This document shows, in pieces, positions 39,718 through 48,532 of a DNA stretch of 64,000 nt (position 1 is its first letter; every line of letters starts with the position of its first letter). The DNA is from an uncultured Coriobacteriaceae bacterium (lineage in GTDB: Bacteria > Actinomycetota > Coriobacteriia > Coriobacteriales > Atopobiaceae), in assembly GCA_902791035.1 (NCBI GenBank), contig CADAUA010000002.1, positions 62,001 to 126,000 of the forward strand, in the 5' to 3' direction. The notes under the pieces are model-generated. The model worked only from the letters and a program-made list of their open reading frames with translations. It was not told the DNA's origin and ran no database searches. Both the position numbers and the translations under genes were made by a program.

Positions 39718-40884
39718 ATGCGTCTCGCAGTCAACGGCCTGAGTGCCCTTCGCCTGCTGCGAATCCTCCGCTCGCAGGGAACCGCGATCATGGCCCTGCC
39801 ACGCTGCAACGTGGTCGTGCCCGATCCCGCGCCTGGGGCGCGCTGGACCAAGAGGCGTGTGGACAAGAGCGCACTTGCCCAGATCGACCCGGCCTGGGCG
39901 ACCGTTGGCCTCAACGTAGCGGTGCCCACGGCTGCGGCGAGAATCCAGTCGACGTTTGCCAAGAACACGGTTTATCAGCGGGGCCTTCCGGAGGGAGCCT
40001 TCCTGGACCTGGGCGAAGGGCTCTGCTGCGCGGGTCCGGAGCTGGTCTTCCTGGAGATGTCTCGCCTCATGTTGCGGTCGGTGCGATGCATGCTGGGCCA
40101 CGAGCTCTGCGGGACCTTTACGCGCAACGCAGACGATCCGCGGCTGGGCGACGTCTCCATGGGCATCGCACCGGCAACCAGTGTCGGGAGAATCCGGGAT
40201 TTCCTCGCCGGCTGCGACAACGTGCTGGGGCTGACACAGGCGCGCGACGTGCTCGATTGCGTGGCAGACAACGCGTGGTCGCCAATGGAGGCCCTTATTG
40301 CCAGTCTCATGAGCCTAGGGATTTCCGATTACGGTTACATGCTGGGGCCCCTGGTCCTGAATCCACGCAATGACCTTGCCGGCCCGCTCCTGGCCAAGGG
40401 CTCGAGGGGCTCCAGGGTGCCCGACATCCAGATAGCGGGGACGCCCGTGGGCATCAACTACGACGGCAGGGGGCACCTGGACTTCTCTGAGGTTGATCAG
40501 GCCTTTGCCGCTGGCGACGAGAGGGCGCTGCGCGCGGCGGAGCGCGATATGCGCGAGAAGGTTCTGGATGACTTGAGGCGCGACCGCGAGCTCGCCGCAT
40601 GTGGGCTCGTGATCCTGCCCATCACGAGCGAGGATGTGATCACCCCGGGTGGCCTCGATGCGGTGATGGCGCTCGCTGTGAGCGCGGTCGAGCGCTTCTC
40701 CGACAAGGACGTCTCGTGGACGCATCGCATGCTGGAAGGGGAGGGGCTACGCCGCAAGCGGCAGCGCCTGATCTGGTCGCTCTATCCGTGGGAGAAGGCC
40801 GATGCGTACGCACGCGAGATGGCAGCCAAGGAGAGCCGGATCTACCAGCAGGCCAAGACCGACGCAGCATCGATCAGATGGTAG
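39718..40884 (+). CDS. unknown protein, possible nuclease-like fold
   Basis: A 388-residue protein I do not recognise with certainty. It starts MRLAVNGLSALRLLRILRSQG and is read with confidence because AAGGAG lies 6 bases before the ATG. Around residues 238-265 the text PVGINYDGRGHLDFSE resembles the (E)xDGxxH core of DUF559/Vsr-like endonucleases, with Asn where Glu is usual. Near residue 130 there is GHELCGTF. It has no signal peptide or membrane segment. A 73-bp repeat element stands on each side, so it may be an accessory gene. Confidence 0.6.
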   Translation: MRLAVNGLSALRLLRILRSQGTAIMALPRCNVVVPDPAPGARWTKRRVDKSALAQIDPAWATVGLNVAVPTAAARIQSTFAKNTVYQRGLPEGAFLDLGEGLCCAGPELVFLEMSRLMLRSVRCMLGHELCGTFTRNADDPRLGDVSMGIAPATSVGRIRDFLAGCDNVLGLTQARDVLDCVADNAWSPMEALIASLMSLGISDYGYMLGPLVLNPRNDLAGPLLAKGSRGSRVPDIQIAGTPVGINYDGRGHLDFSEVDQAFAAGDERALRAAERDMREKVLDDLRRDRELAACGLVILPITSEDVITPGGLDAVMALAVSAVERFSDKDVSWTHRMLEGEGLRRKRQRLIWSLYPWEKADAYAREMAAKESRIYQQAKTDAASIRW

Positions 40885-40922
40885 GGGGCCGGGTGGTCCG
40901 CCCTGCCCGTCAGCCCCCTCGC

Positions 40923-40995
40923 TAGCATACACTCTGCGTGCTACCCGTGACAAAATCCCAGTTGCTGCCAGAATGACAGCGCAGAGTGTATGCTA
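40923..40995 (+). repeat. 73-bp inverted-repeat element, copy 2
   Basis: TAGCATACACTCTGCG at the left and its exact reverse complement at the right end: a perfect 16-bp terminal inverted repeat. The inside shares ACAAAA(T/G)CCCAGTTGC and CAGCGCAGAG with copy 1 in the same orientation. Confidence 0.85.
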
Positions 40996-41063
40996 CCGCG
41001 GATAGAAACCGCCGCGCTTGTGGGGTAACCATACCAGCTAGGCCTGCGGACCGCGCCCGCGGT

Positions 41064-41069
41064 AGAATC
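41064..41069 (+). promoter_or_regulatory. -10 box of purB
   Basis: TAGAAT, 53 bp before the start codon, same form as at the tRNA genes; the -35 box is not clear. Confidence 0.45.
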
Positions 41070-41122
41070 GTCCCCGACGGCACACGCCACAACGGCGCCC
41101 GCAACCAGCCGAAGGGACCTCC

Positions 41123-42469
41123 ATGATCGATCGCTACACCCGCCCCGAGATGGGCCACATCTTCTCGCTCGAGAACAAGTACGCCGTCTGGCAGGAGATC
41201 GAGGTGCTGGCGTGCGAGGCCCAGGCCGAGCTGGGCAAGATCGGCATCACGCGCGAGGAGGCCGCCTGGATCCGCGCCCACGCCGACTTCAAGAAGGAGG
41301 AGGTCGACGAGATCGAGGCCGTGACCAACCACGACGTCATCGCCTTCCTCACGAACATGGGCTCCTACATCGACGCCGAGGTCCCCGAGGGCGAGCCCAA
41401 GCCCAGCCGCTGGGTCCACTTCGGCATGACCTCCACCGACCTTGGCGACACCGCCCTCTGCTACCAGCTCACGCAGGCCACTGACCTCCTGCTGGAGGAC
41501 TGCAAGCGCCTGGGCGAGATCTGCAAGCGTCGCGCCTTCGAGGAGAAGGACACCCTCTGCGTGGGCCGCACCCACGGCATCCATGCCGAACCCATGACCT
41601 TCGGCCTCAAGTTCGGCTCCTGGGCCTGGGAGCTCAAGCGCGACTACGACCGCCTGAAGGAGGCTCGCGCCGCCGTGAGCTTCGGTGCCATCTCCGGCGC
41701 GGTGGGCACCTATTCCTCCATCGACCCCTTCGTGGAGCAGTACGTCTGCGAGCACCTGGGCCTTACGGCCGACCCGCTCTCCACGCAGGTGATCTCCCGC
41801 GACCACCACGCCTATCTGGCGGGCGTGCTCGCTACCACGGCGGCTACGCTCGAGCGCATAGCCACCGAGGTCCGCAACCTCCAGCGCACGGATACCCTGG
41901 AGGTTGAGGAGCCCTTCCGCAAGGGCCAGAAGGGCAGTTCCGCCATGCCCCACAAGCGCAACCCCATCACCATGGAGAAGGTCTGCGGCCTCAGCCGCGT
42001 GGTCAAGGCCAACGCCCAGGTGGCCTTTGACAACGTGGCCCTCTGGCACGAGCGTGACATCTCCCACTCCTCGGCCGAGCGCGTGGCCCAGGCGGACTCC
42101 TTCATCGCCCTTGACCACATGTTCCAGTGCCTGATCCGCGTGGTGGACGGCCTCATCCTCTACCCCGAGCAGATGAAGGCTAACCTAAACAAGACCCGTG
42201 GCCTGGTGTACTCCTCCAAGGCCCTCCTGGCCTTGGTGGAGACGGGCATCACCCGCGAGCAGGCCTACGCCATCGTGCAGCGCAACGCCATGGACACCTG
42301 GCACGACGTGCAGCAGTGCGTGGCCGGCCCGACCTTCCGCGAGCGCTTGGAGGCCGACCCCGAGTGCACGCTCAGCGCCGAGGAGCTGGACAAGATCTTC
42401 GACCCCTGGCAGTTCCTCACCCGTGTGGACGTGGTCTTTGCCCGCCTGGAGCAGCTGAGCTTCGACTAG
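41123..42469 (+). CDS. purB: adenylosuccinate lyase
   Basis: A 448-residue lyase acting twice in purine synthesis (SAICAR to AICAR, and adenylosuccinate to AMP). GSSAMPHKRNPI (about 272-283) is the signature, and FGMTSTDLGDT and GRTHGIHAEPMTFG are the other two conserved blocks. GAAGGGACC precedes the ATG. purC, acting just before it in the pathway, is 4 kb downstream. Confidence 0.97.
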   Translation: MIDRYTRPEMGHIFSLENKYAVWQEIEVLACEAQAELGKIGITREEAAWIRAHADFKKEEVDEIEAVTNHDVIAFLTNMGSYIDAEVPEGEPKPSRWVHFGMTSTDLGDTALCYQLTQATDLLLEDCKRLGEICKRRAFEEKDTLCVGRTHGIHAEPMTFGLKFGSWAWELKRDYDRLKEARAAVSFGAISGAVGTYSSIDPFVEQYVCEHLGLTADPLSTQVISRDHHAYLAGVLATTAATLERIATEVRNLQRTDTLEVEEPFRKGQKGSSAMPHKRNPITMEKVCGLSRVVKANAQVAFDNVALWHERDISHSSAERVAQADSFIALDHMFQCLIRVVDGLILYPEQMKANLNKTRGLVYSSKALLALVETGITREQAYAIVQRNAMDTWHDVQQCVAGPTFRERLEADPECTLSAEELDKIFDPWQFLTRVDVVFARLEQLSFD

Positions 42470-42483
42470 AAACAAGCTGCAGC

Positions 42484-42520
42484 CACCGGGCATCAGGGGG
42501 TACTCCCCCAGTGCCCGGTG
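42484..42520. terminator. hairpin after purB, GGGGGTACTCCCCC family
   Basis: CACCGGGCA and TGCCCGGTG, with GGGGG and CCCCC inside, fold around TACT, 14 bp after the purB stop. Confidence 0.65.
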
Positions 42521-42561
42521 ACCTTCCGCACGAGCTACGACTTACGACAAAGGAGAACCGC

Positions 42562-42837
42562 ATGAAGTCCTACGATTACCGGCCGCGCGGCGTGTGCTCG
42601 CGTGCCATCCACCTGACCCTCTCCGACGACGGCAAGACCATCGAGGACGTGAGCTTCGAGGGTGGCTGCAACGGCAACCTCAAGGCCATCGGCAAGCTCG
42701 TAAAGGGTCGCAGCACCGACGAGGTGGCCAGCATCCTGGCCGGCAACACCTGCGGCCCCCGCCAGACCTCCTGCGCCGACCAGCTGGCCCTTGCCCTCAA
42801 GGCGGCCGAGGAGGCGGCGGAGGCACCCGCGTGCTAG
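42562..42837 (+). CDS. TSCPD domain protein (TIGR03905 family)
   Basis: A 91-residue protein with Cys at CSRAIHLTL, GGCNGNL and GNTCGPRQTSCADQL. Such small proteins share the TSCPD domain with B12-dependent ribonucleotide reductases; their role is unknown. AAAGGAGAA precedes the ATG. Its last codons hold the ribosome site and GTG of the next gene. Confidence 0.85.
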   Translation: MKSYDYRPRGVCSRAIHLTLSDDGKTIEDVSFEGGCNGNLKAIGKLVKGRSTDEVASILAGNTCGPRQTSCADQLALALKAAEEAAEAPAC

Positions 42838-44108
42838 GCCGCCGCACGGAGCGCACGGGGCGCATGGAGATCACAGACGGGCCGGGCAAGCGTCCGGCGG
42901 GCCACGAGGGCCACGGCCTCACGCGCCGCGGCTTCCTGCGTGCTACCGCGGCCAGTGGGACGACCGTGGCGGCGGTGGGGCTTCTCTCCGGCTGCACCCA
43001 CACCCAGGAGGACCCCACGCCCGAGCCCACGGTGGTGGACGAGGACTCCGCCACCAGCGTTACGGACTCCTACTCCTACGTGGACCCCACCATGGAGGCC
43101 ACTAGCGTCTGGACCCTGCCCCTGGGCAACGTCCTGCATCCGGCCGAGGGCAGCTGGATCCCCGTGACCACGGCTGGCGCCTCGGCCTATCCCATGGTCA
43201 AGGGCTCGGCGCTGTCGCTCGTCTCGGGCCAGCTCAGCGAGGTGGTGCCCACGCCCATCTCGACCGCCACGACCAGGGTCATCTACGACGCCCGCTGCTC
43301 CGACCAGGTCTACGCCTGGGTGGAGCTCGACACCGCCACGCGCGACTGGTGCCTCTACGCATCGGCCTTCTCGGAGGGCGCGCTCACGGGCGAGACGAAG
43401 AAGCTCTGGGAGGCCAACGCCGACTACGACCCCGCGCCGATCGCCTGCTCCGGCAACAAGGTCTTCTGGCAGGTGCAGCCCGCCAAGTCCGGCAGCAAGA
43501 CGACCGAGCACTCCTTCTGCTACCTCTGGAAGTCCGGCGGCAGCGACGCACAGGCGGTGGTGGAGTCGCCGGGGCGCTTTGCCACCAAGCCCAGCGTGAG
43601 CGGGGCCAACCTCATACTCACCCCGCGCGTGCGTGCCGACGAGGGCACCTACTACGGCGTGACCGCCTACTCCATGGGCGACGACCTGGCTACTGTGGTG
43701 GACCAGCTCGTGATGCCCCAGAGCGTGCGGCCCTTCAAGGCCACGCGGGTGGGTGAGCGGTTCGTGGTGTCGGTGGAGGCCAGCTACAGCTCGGGAGGCC
43801 TCCTGGGCCAGATGGGCACCTATATAGGTCGGAGCTCGGGCGACGACTTCGTGCGGCTCTCGCGCGAGCCCTCCGAGGTGACCTGCGGCAAGGACGGAAC
43901 CTTCCTGGTAAAGAGCCGGTCCTCCTACTTCGTGATCAACGTGGACGACAAGACCTACACGGGCCTCTCGGCCTTTGACCGGTCGCTCGACTACGGCGAG
44001 TACCCGGCCCGCGAGGGGGAGTGCACCAGCTTCGTGACCTTCTCGTCGGTAAAGGACGCGACGACCGGCTACCCGGCCTCAGTTGCCGTGCGCGCCTTCG
44101 AGCTTTAA
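42831..44108 (+). CDS. Tat-exported lipoprotein, beta-propeller-like
   Basis: A 425-residue protein whose N-terminus has LTRRGFLRA (twin arginine), a hydrophobic run and LLSGC, a lipobox. The body has repeated strands with Tyr/Trp and Gly-Asp turns, such as KVFWQVQ and SSYFVINVDDKTYTG, suggesting a propeller; no enzyme motif is seen. I choose GTG 42831, with GGAGG 7 bases upstream; ATG 42864 is the alternative and keeps the signal. It lies just before a two-component system and might be its outer sensor partner (inference). Confidence 0.7.
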   Translation: MLGRRTERTGRMEITDGPGKRPAGHEGHGLTRRGFLRATAASGTTVAAVGLLSGCTHTQEDPTPEPTVVDEDSATSVTDSYSYVDPTMEATSVWTLPLGNVLHPAEGSWIPVTTAGASAYPMVKGSALSLVSGQLSEVVPTPISTATTRVIYDARCSDQVYAWVELDTATRDWCLYASAFSEGALTGETKKLWEANADYDPAPIACSGNKVFWQVQPAKSGSKTTEHSFCYLWKSGGSDAQAVVESPGRFATKPSVSGANLILTPRVRADEGTYYGVTAYSMGDDLATVVDQLVMPQSVRPFKATRVGERFVVSVEASYSSGGLLGQMGTYIGRSSGDDFVRLSREPSEVTCGKDGTFLVKSRSSYFVINVDDKTYTGLSAFDRSLDYGEYPAREGECTSFVTFSSVKDATTGYPASVAVRAFEL

Positions 44109-44137
44109 GGGTTGTGTGCTTTGGGGCCCGTCCGCGC

Positions 44138-44143
44138 TACAAT
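44138..44143 (+). promoter_or_regulatory. -10 box of the two-component operon
   Basis: TACAAT in GCGCTACAATGAC, 62 bp before the regulator gene; the same GCGCTACAAT stands before purC. Confidence 0.45.
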
Positions 44144-44205
44144 GACGAGGATAGGTGCATCAGGTGAGTGCTCGCAATCTGTTACGTTGAGCCAAGGAGG
44201 GCGCC

Positions 44206-44934
44206 ATGGCTTCGGACGAGAAGAAGATCCTGCTGGTCGAGGACGAGAAGGCCATCCGCGATGCCGTCGCGGCCTACCTCGAGCGTGAGAACTACATCGT
44301 GCGTGGGGTGGGCGACGGCCAGAGCGCCGTGGAGGAGTTCGAGAAGCACTCCTTCGACCTTGTGATCCTGGACCTCATGCTGCCCAAGCTCTCCGGCGAG
44401 CGCGTGTGCCGCGCCATCCGCGAGACCTCTAACGTGCCCATCATCATGCTCACCGCCAAGGGCGACGTGGAGGACCGCATCATCGGCCTGGAGCTCGGTG
44501 CCGACGACTACCTGATCAAGCCCTTCTCGCCGCGCGAGCTCGTGGCCCGCGTGCGCGCCCTGCTGCGCCGTGCCCACACCGAGTCCGAGCCCCAGCTCGA
44601 GGTGCTGGACTTCGGCGACCTGGTGATCGACATCTCCGGACACAAGGTCCTCGTGGAGGGCAAGGAGGTCGACCTCACGGCCTCCGAGTTCAAGCTCCTC
44701 ACCACCCTGGCCCGCTACCCCGGCCGCGTGTACACCCGCATGGAGCTGGTGGAGAAGGTCCTGGGCTACGACTTCGAGGGCTACGAGCGCACCATCGACT
44801 CCCACGTGAAGAACCTCCGCGCCAAGCTGGGCGACGACCCGCGCAACCCGCGCTGGCTCTACACCGTGCACGGGGTGGGCTATCGCTTCGAGGCGCCGCA
44901 GAAGCCTGCCGAGGACGCCAAGAAGTCCGAGTAG
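44206..44934 (+). CDS. OmpR/PhoB-type response regulator
   Basis: A 242-residue regulator: receiver domain with ILLVEDEKAIR, phospho-acceptor Asp in VILDLMLPKLSG (about 53) and the Lys in YLIKPFSP (about 105); winged-helix DNA-binding domain with RTIDSHVKNLRAKLG and YTVHGVGYRFE. AAGGAGG lies 5 bases before the ATG. Its kinase follows after 6 bp. Confidence 0.96.
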   Translation: MASDEKKILLVEDEKAIRDAVAAYLERENYIVRGVGDGQSAVEEFEKHSFDLVILDLMLPKLSGERVCRAIRETSNVPIIMLTAKGDVEDRIIGLELGADDYLIKPFSPRELVARVRALLRRAHTESEPQLEVLDFGDLVIDISGHKVLVEGKEVDLTASEFKLLTTLARYPGRVYTRMELVEKVLGYDFEGYERTIDSHVKNLRAKLGDDPRNPRWLYTVHGVGYRFEAPQKPAEDAKKSE

Positions 44935-44940
44935 GCGCCC

Positions 44941-46464
44941 GTGGCCGCAAAGTTCTCGACCGAGCGGCGCGTGCGGCCCGAGGCTGACAGCACGCGCGGC
45001 TCGTGGAACACCATAAAGCGCGAGCCAAAGAAGGAGGGATCCTACTCCGGCAGGCTCACCTTGGCCTTTGCCGCCACGGCGGTCATGACGGCCCTGATGT
45101 TCGTGGTGGTCCTGGGCGTGGTGTGGGAGGGCCAGTTCAAGGCCTACACCCGCCAGAACATGCAGACCATCGCCAACTCCACGGCGTCGGTCATGTCGCG
45201 CACGTACGCCGAGCAGGGGGAGTGGAACTCCGACGTGATCTCGGGCGCCCTCATGGCGTCCTCGGTCTCGGAGGACATCGGCGTGCGGCTGGTGGACTCC
45301 GACGGCATGGTGCTCTTCGACACGACCACGCAGGATCGCTCCGATGCCGTGCGTGGTTCGCACGAGCAACCTGGCGAGGGGTCGCCGATGCCGCGGGAGG
45401 GCGACTCGGTGGTCTCCGCGACCATCGCCGATGCCTACGGGAACAAGGTCGGTACGCTCTACATCTGGGCGCTGGGCTCGGAGGCCATGCTCACCAGGAG
45501 CGACCAGGCCTTCCGCCAGAGCTCCTACGTGGCCATAGGCTGGGCGGCCGCCATAGCCATAGCGCTCGCCTGCGTCATAGGCTGGTTCGTGTCGCGCTCG
45601 CTCACCAAGCCCATCAACCGCATAACCAAGACCGCCTCGCAGATCCGCAACGGCGACCTGACCGCACGCAGCGGCGTGACCGGCACCGACGAGATCGGTC
45701 GCCTGGGCGAGACCTTCGACGACATGGCCTCCAGCCTGGAGCGCGACCTCAAGCTGGAGCACCGGCTCACGAGCGACGTGGCCCACGAGCTGCGCACCCC
45801 CCTCATGGCCATGCTGGCCACGGTGGAGGCCATGGAGGACCAGGTCCTCCCGGCCGACGAGGAGCACCTGGAGGTCGTGGCCTCGGAGGTGCGGCGGCTC
45901 TCGCGCCTGGTGGACGCCATGCTCAAGCTGTCGCGCCTGGAGAACGGCTCGACCGAGGTCAAGGCCGAGAGCACCGACGTGGTCTACCTGGTAAAGAGCC
46001 TCGTCTCGGCCCAGCACCAGCTCTTCCACGAGAAGGGCCTCCACCTGCGCTTCGTGGACAAGACCAACAGGGGCGAGTGCTACGCGGAGCTCGATCCCGA
46101 CCTCATCCGCGAGGCCGTGGTCAACCTGCTCTCCAACGCCATGCGCTACACGAACGAGGACGGCTGGGTGGTGGCCTCGGTCGCACAGGACAAGCAGGAC
46201 GTCCTTATTTCCGTGCAGGACACCGGCATAGGCATCGCCAAGGAGGACATCCCGCAGACCTTCTCGCGATTCTGGCGGTCCGACGCCAGCCGTGAGCGTG
46301 CCTCGGGTGGCTTGGGCGTGGGCCTCTCCATCGTCAAGGAGATCGTGGACCGCCACAACGGCACCATCTCCGTGGAGTCCGAGCTGGGCCGCGGTACCAC
46401 CTTTACCCTGCACATCCCCATGACCCACCAGAAGCGCACGTCCAAGCAGGCGGCCCAGGCCTAG
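44941..46464 (+). CDS. membrane sensor histidine kinase with HAMP domain
   Basis: A 507-residue kinase. Membrane helices at about 41-60 and 195-218 enclose an outer sensor region of about 130 residues. A HAMP domain (SRSLTKPINRITKTASQI) leads to the H-box SDVAHELRTPL, then N-box NLLSNAMRYT, G1 DTGIGI and G2 GGLGVGLSIV. It starts at GTG 44941 close behind the regulator gene. The stimulus is unknown; the sensor part is not a recognisable ligand domain. Confidence 0.95.
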   Translation: MAAKFSTERRVRPEADSTRGSWNTIKREPKKEGSYSGRLTLAFAATAVMTALMFVVVLGVVWEGQFKAYTRQNMQTIANSTASVMSRTYAEQGEWNSDVISGALMASSVSEDIGVRLVDSDGMVLFDTTTQDRSDAVRGSHEQPGEGSPMPREGDSVVSATIADAYGNKVGTLYIWALGSEAMLTRSDQAFRQSSYVAIGWAAAIAIALACVIGWFVSRSLTKPINRITKTASQIRNGDLTARSGVTGTDEIGRLGETFDDMASSLERDLKLEHRLTSDVAHELRTPLMAMLATVEAMEDQVLPADEEHLEVVASEVRRLSRLVDAMLKLSRLENGSTEVKAESTDVVYLVKSLVSAQHQLFHEKGLHLRFVDKTNRGECYAELDPDLIREAVVNLLSNAMRYTNEDGWVVASVAQDKQDVLISVQDTGIGIAKEDIPQTFSRFWRSDASRERASGGLGVGLSIVKEIVDRHNGTISVESELGRGTTFTLHIPMTHQKRTSKQAAQA

Positions 46465-46509
46465 TGCCCGCTGCTCCCGCCCTGTCGCGCGTCGGGAACC
46501 ATCCTGCGC

Positions 46510-46515
46510 TACAAT
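46510..46515 (+). promoter_or_regulatory. -10 box of purC
   Basis: TACAAT in GCGCTACAATCC, 45 bp before the start; no clear -35 box. Confidence 0.4.
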
Positions 46516-46559
46516 CCAACTACATGTGACAAGAACGTCTACAGGAATCGAGGCCACTC

Positions 46560-47444
46560 GTGGCAGACATCGAGCTTCGTCCGGATTCGCACGGCAAGGT
46601 GCGCGACATCTACGACTGCGGCGACACCCTGCTGATGGTCGCCAGCGACCGCATCAGCGCCTTCGACTACATCCTCCCCGACGAGATCCCCTTCAAGGGC
46701 GAGATCCTCACCCGCATCTCGGCCTTCTGGTTCGAGCGCTTCTCCGACCTCATGCCCAACCACATGGTGTCGACCGATCCCGCCGACCTGCCCGAGGAGT
46801 TCAAGCCCTACGCGAGCTACCTGACCGGTCGCTCCATGCTGGTCAAGAAGGCCCAGACCGTGCCCATCGAGTGCATCGTGCGCGGCTACCTCACCGGCTC
46901 CGGCAAGAAGACCTACGACCAGGACGGCACCGTGTGCGGCATCAAGCTGCCGGCTGGCCTGACCGAGGCCTCCAAGCTCCCCGAGCCCATCTTCACCCCG
47001 TCCACCAAGGCGGCCCTGGGCGACCACGACGAGAACATCTCCTACGAGCGCTGCGCCGAGCTCGTGGGCGAGGACGTGGCCTCACAGCTGCGCGATGCCT
47101 CGCTCAAGATCTACACCGCGGCGGCCGAGTACGCGGCCACCCGTGGCATCATCATCGCCGACACCAAGTTCGAGTTCGGCTTCATTGACGGCAAGCTGAC
47201 CCTCATCGACGAGTGCCTGACGCCCGACTCCAGCCGCTTCTGGCCCGCCGAGGGCTACGAGCCCGGCCGTGTGCAGCCCAGCTACGACAAGCAGTACGTC
47301 CGCGACTGGCTCAAGGCCAACTGGGACATGACCGGCGACGCCCCGCACCTGCCCGCCGAGGTTATCGAGGGAACCTCCAAGCGCTACCAGGAGGCCTTCT
47401 CCATCATCACCGCATCCGAGTTCGAGCCCATGAAGGAAGCCTAA
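46560..47444 (+). CDS. purC: SAICAR synthase
   Basis: A 294-residue enzyme joining CAIR and aspartate in purine synthesis. GKVRDIYD, VASDRISAFDYIL, VRGYLTGSGKK and LIDECLTPDSSRFW are the family blocks. It starts at GTG 46560. Its last base is the first base of the next gene's ATG (TAATG overlap). Confidence 0.96.
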   Translation: MADIELRPDSHGKVRDIYDCGDTLLMVASDRISAFDYILPDEIPFKGEILTRISAFWFERFSDLMPNHMVSTDPADLPEEFKPYASYLTGRSMLVKKAQTVPIECIVRGYLTGSGKKTYDQDGTVCGIKLPAGLTEASKLPEPIFTPSTKAALGDHDENISYERCAELVGEDVASQLRDASLKIYTAAAEYAATRGIIIADTKFEFGFIDGKLTLIDECLTPDSSRFWPAEGYEPGRVQPSYDKQYVRDWLKANWDMTGDAPHLPAEVIEGTSKRYQEAFSIITASEFEPMKEA

Positions 47445-48157
47445 TGTCTCTGCGTGATACCCTCGAGGGCGCCCGCAAGGAGGTCGCCGACGCCAGCTCC
47501 AAGGCCAACGTGGCCAAGGACGACGCCCCCAAGTCCAAGGACAAGGCCAAGGACGACAAGGCCGTGCCAGAGTACGACCAGCTTGCGCGCAAGCGCCCGA
47601 CTGCTGCCAAGGCCAAGCCGGCCCGCGAGGCTGGCTCGTCCGTGCGCAAGGAGGCGTCGGGCTCCGGCGCCAAGCGGTCGGCTGCCAGTACCGTCAGCTC
47701 GTCCAAGCCGATGAGCAAGGACGAGAAGAAGGCCGAGAGGGCCCGCCAGCGCGAGCACGATGACTTCCGCAACCGCGGCTACGAGCTCATGCTCCGGCGC
47801 AACGAGGAGTACCACCGCACCGAGCGCACCTGGTGGGTCCTCCTGGGCGTCGGCTTTGCCTGCACCGTGGCGTCGATGGTCCTGGCCTACGTCCTGCCTC
47901 AGGCCAACGACGTGAGCACCGCCATGGGCGTCTTTGCCGTGATCCTGCTCGTGGCCGCCTACGCCTTTATCATCGGGTCCTTCGTGTACGACTTCGCCAA
48001 GCGCCGGCCCATCCGCAAGCGGGTTGAGCAGCAGGTGGCCAGCATGACCGACAAGAAGATCCTGGACCTCTTCGAGCAGGAGCGCCGCGAGACCGCTGCC
48101 AAGGACGCCGCGAAGGAGGCTGCGAAGGCCGCCAAGAAGGCCGCCAAGGGCAAGTAG
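47444..48157 (+). CDS. membrane protein with long charged N-terminus
   Basis: A 237-residue protein. The first 120 residues are rich in Lys, Ala, Asp and Ser with little order, then RTWWVLLGVGFACTVASMVL (about 128-147) and a second helix at about 155-178; the end is an Ala/Lys helix (AAKEAAKAAKKAAKGK). No family recognised. The TAATG overlap with purC means coupled translation, though a link to purine synthesis is not obvious. Confidence 0.65.
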   Translation: MSLRDTLEGARKEVADASSKANVAKDDAPKSKDKAKDDKAVPEYDQLARKRPTAAKAKPAREAGSSVRKEASGSGAKRSAASTVSSSKPMSKDEKKAERARQREHDDFRNRGYELMLRRNEEYHRTERTWWVLLGVGFACTVASMVLAYVLPQANDVSTAMGVFAVILLVAAYAFIIGSFVYDFAKRRPIRKRVEQQVASMTDKKILDLFEQERRETAAKDAAKEAAKAAKKAAKGK

Positions 48158-48169
48158 GCCCGCTGTGCC

Positions 48170-48247
48170 GTGACGCGGGGTCTGTCGTGACGCGGGGTCG
48201 GAGCTCGTGTCACGCCCGTGACGCGGGGTCGGAGCTCGTGTCACGCC
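48170..48247. repeat. tandem GTGACGCGGGGTCGG repeats
   Basis: Units at 48187-48216 and 48218-48247 are identical over 30 bp, and a shortened unit starts at 48170. Each has GAGCTC and ends GTGTCACG. The same family lies inverted at 6074-6143, 42 kb away. Confidence 0.8.
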
Positions 48248-48285
48248 AGCGCCGTGTTGCCCTGTTTCCGGCAGGCCGTTGATGA

Positions 48286-48291
48286 TAGAAT
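48286..48291 (+). promoter_or_regulatory. -10 box of tRNA-Arg
   Basis: TAGAAT, 25 bp before the tRNA. Confidence 0.5.
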
Positions 48292-48316
48292 CTTGCCGCG
48301 CGCCATCTTCGCGCAC

Positions 48317-48392
48317 GCCCTCGTAGCTCAGGGGATAGAGCACCGCTCTCCTAAAGCGGGTGTCGGCGGTTCGAATCCGTCCGGGGGCACCA
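48317..48392 (+). tRNA. tRNA-Arg (CCT)
   Basis: A 76-nt cloverleaf, acceptor GCCCTCG with CGGGGGC, anticodon loop CTCCTAA giving CCT, T-arm GCGGTTCGAATCCGT, CCA encoded. The genes that follow look accessory. Confidence 0.96.
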
Positions 48393-48400
48393 GAGTATTC

Positions 48401-48436
48401 GCAGGCCGGGACATTTTGGTTGCCCTGGCCTGCTTT
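48401..48436 (+). terminator. hairpin after tRNA-Arg
   Basis: GCAGGCC with GGG inside pairs with CCC and GGCCTGC across an AT-rich loop, followed by TTT. Confidence 0.65.
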
Positions 48437-48532
48437 GCGTATGGCGTAGTGCTGCGGTGGCTCCTCGCCGGACGCCGGTCATGGGTCGGCAGCGGGTTAC
48501 CTTCTGTCATCGGGGTGAACCCTCCTGCCATC

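Noticed and set aside
44182-46557. A 791-codon antisense frame opposite the two-component system
   Set aside because: Same reason: the regulator and kinase have complete motifs and the antisense text resembles no protein.
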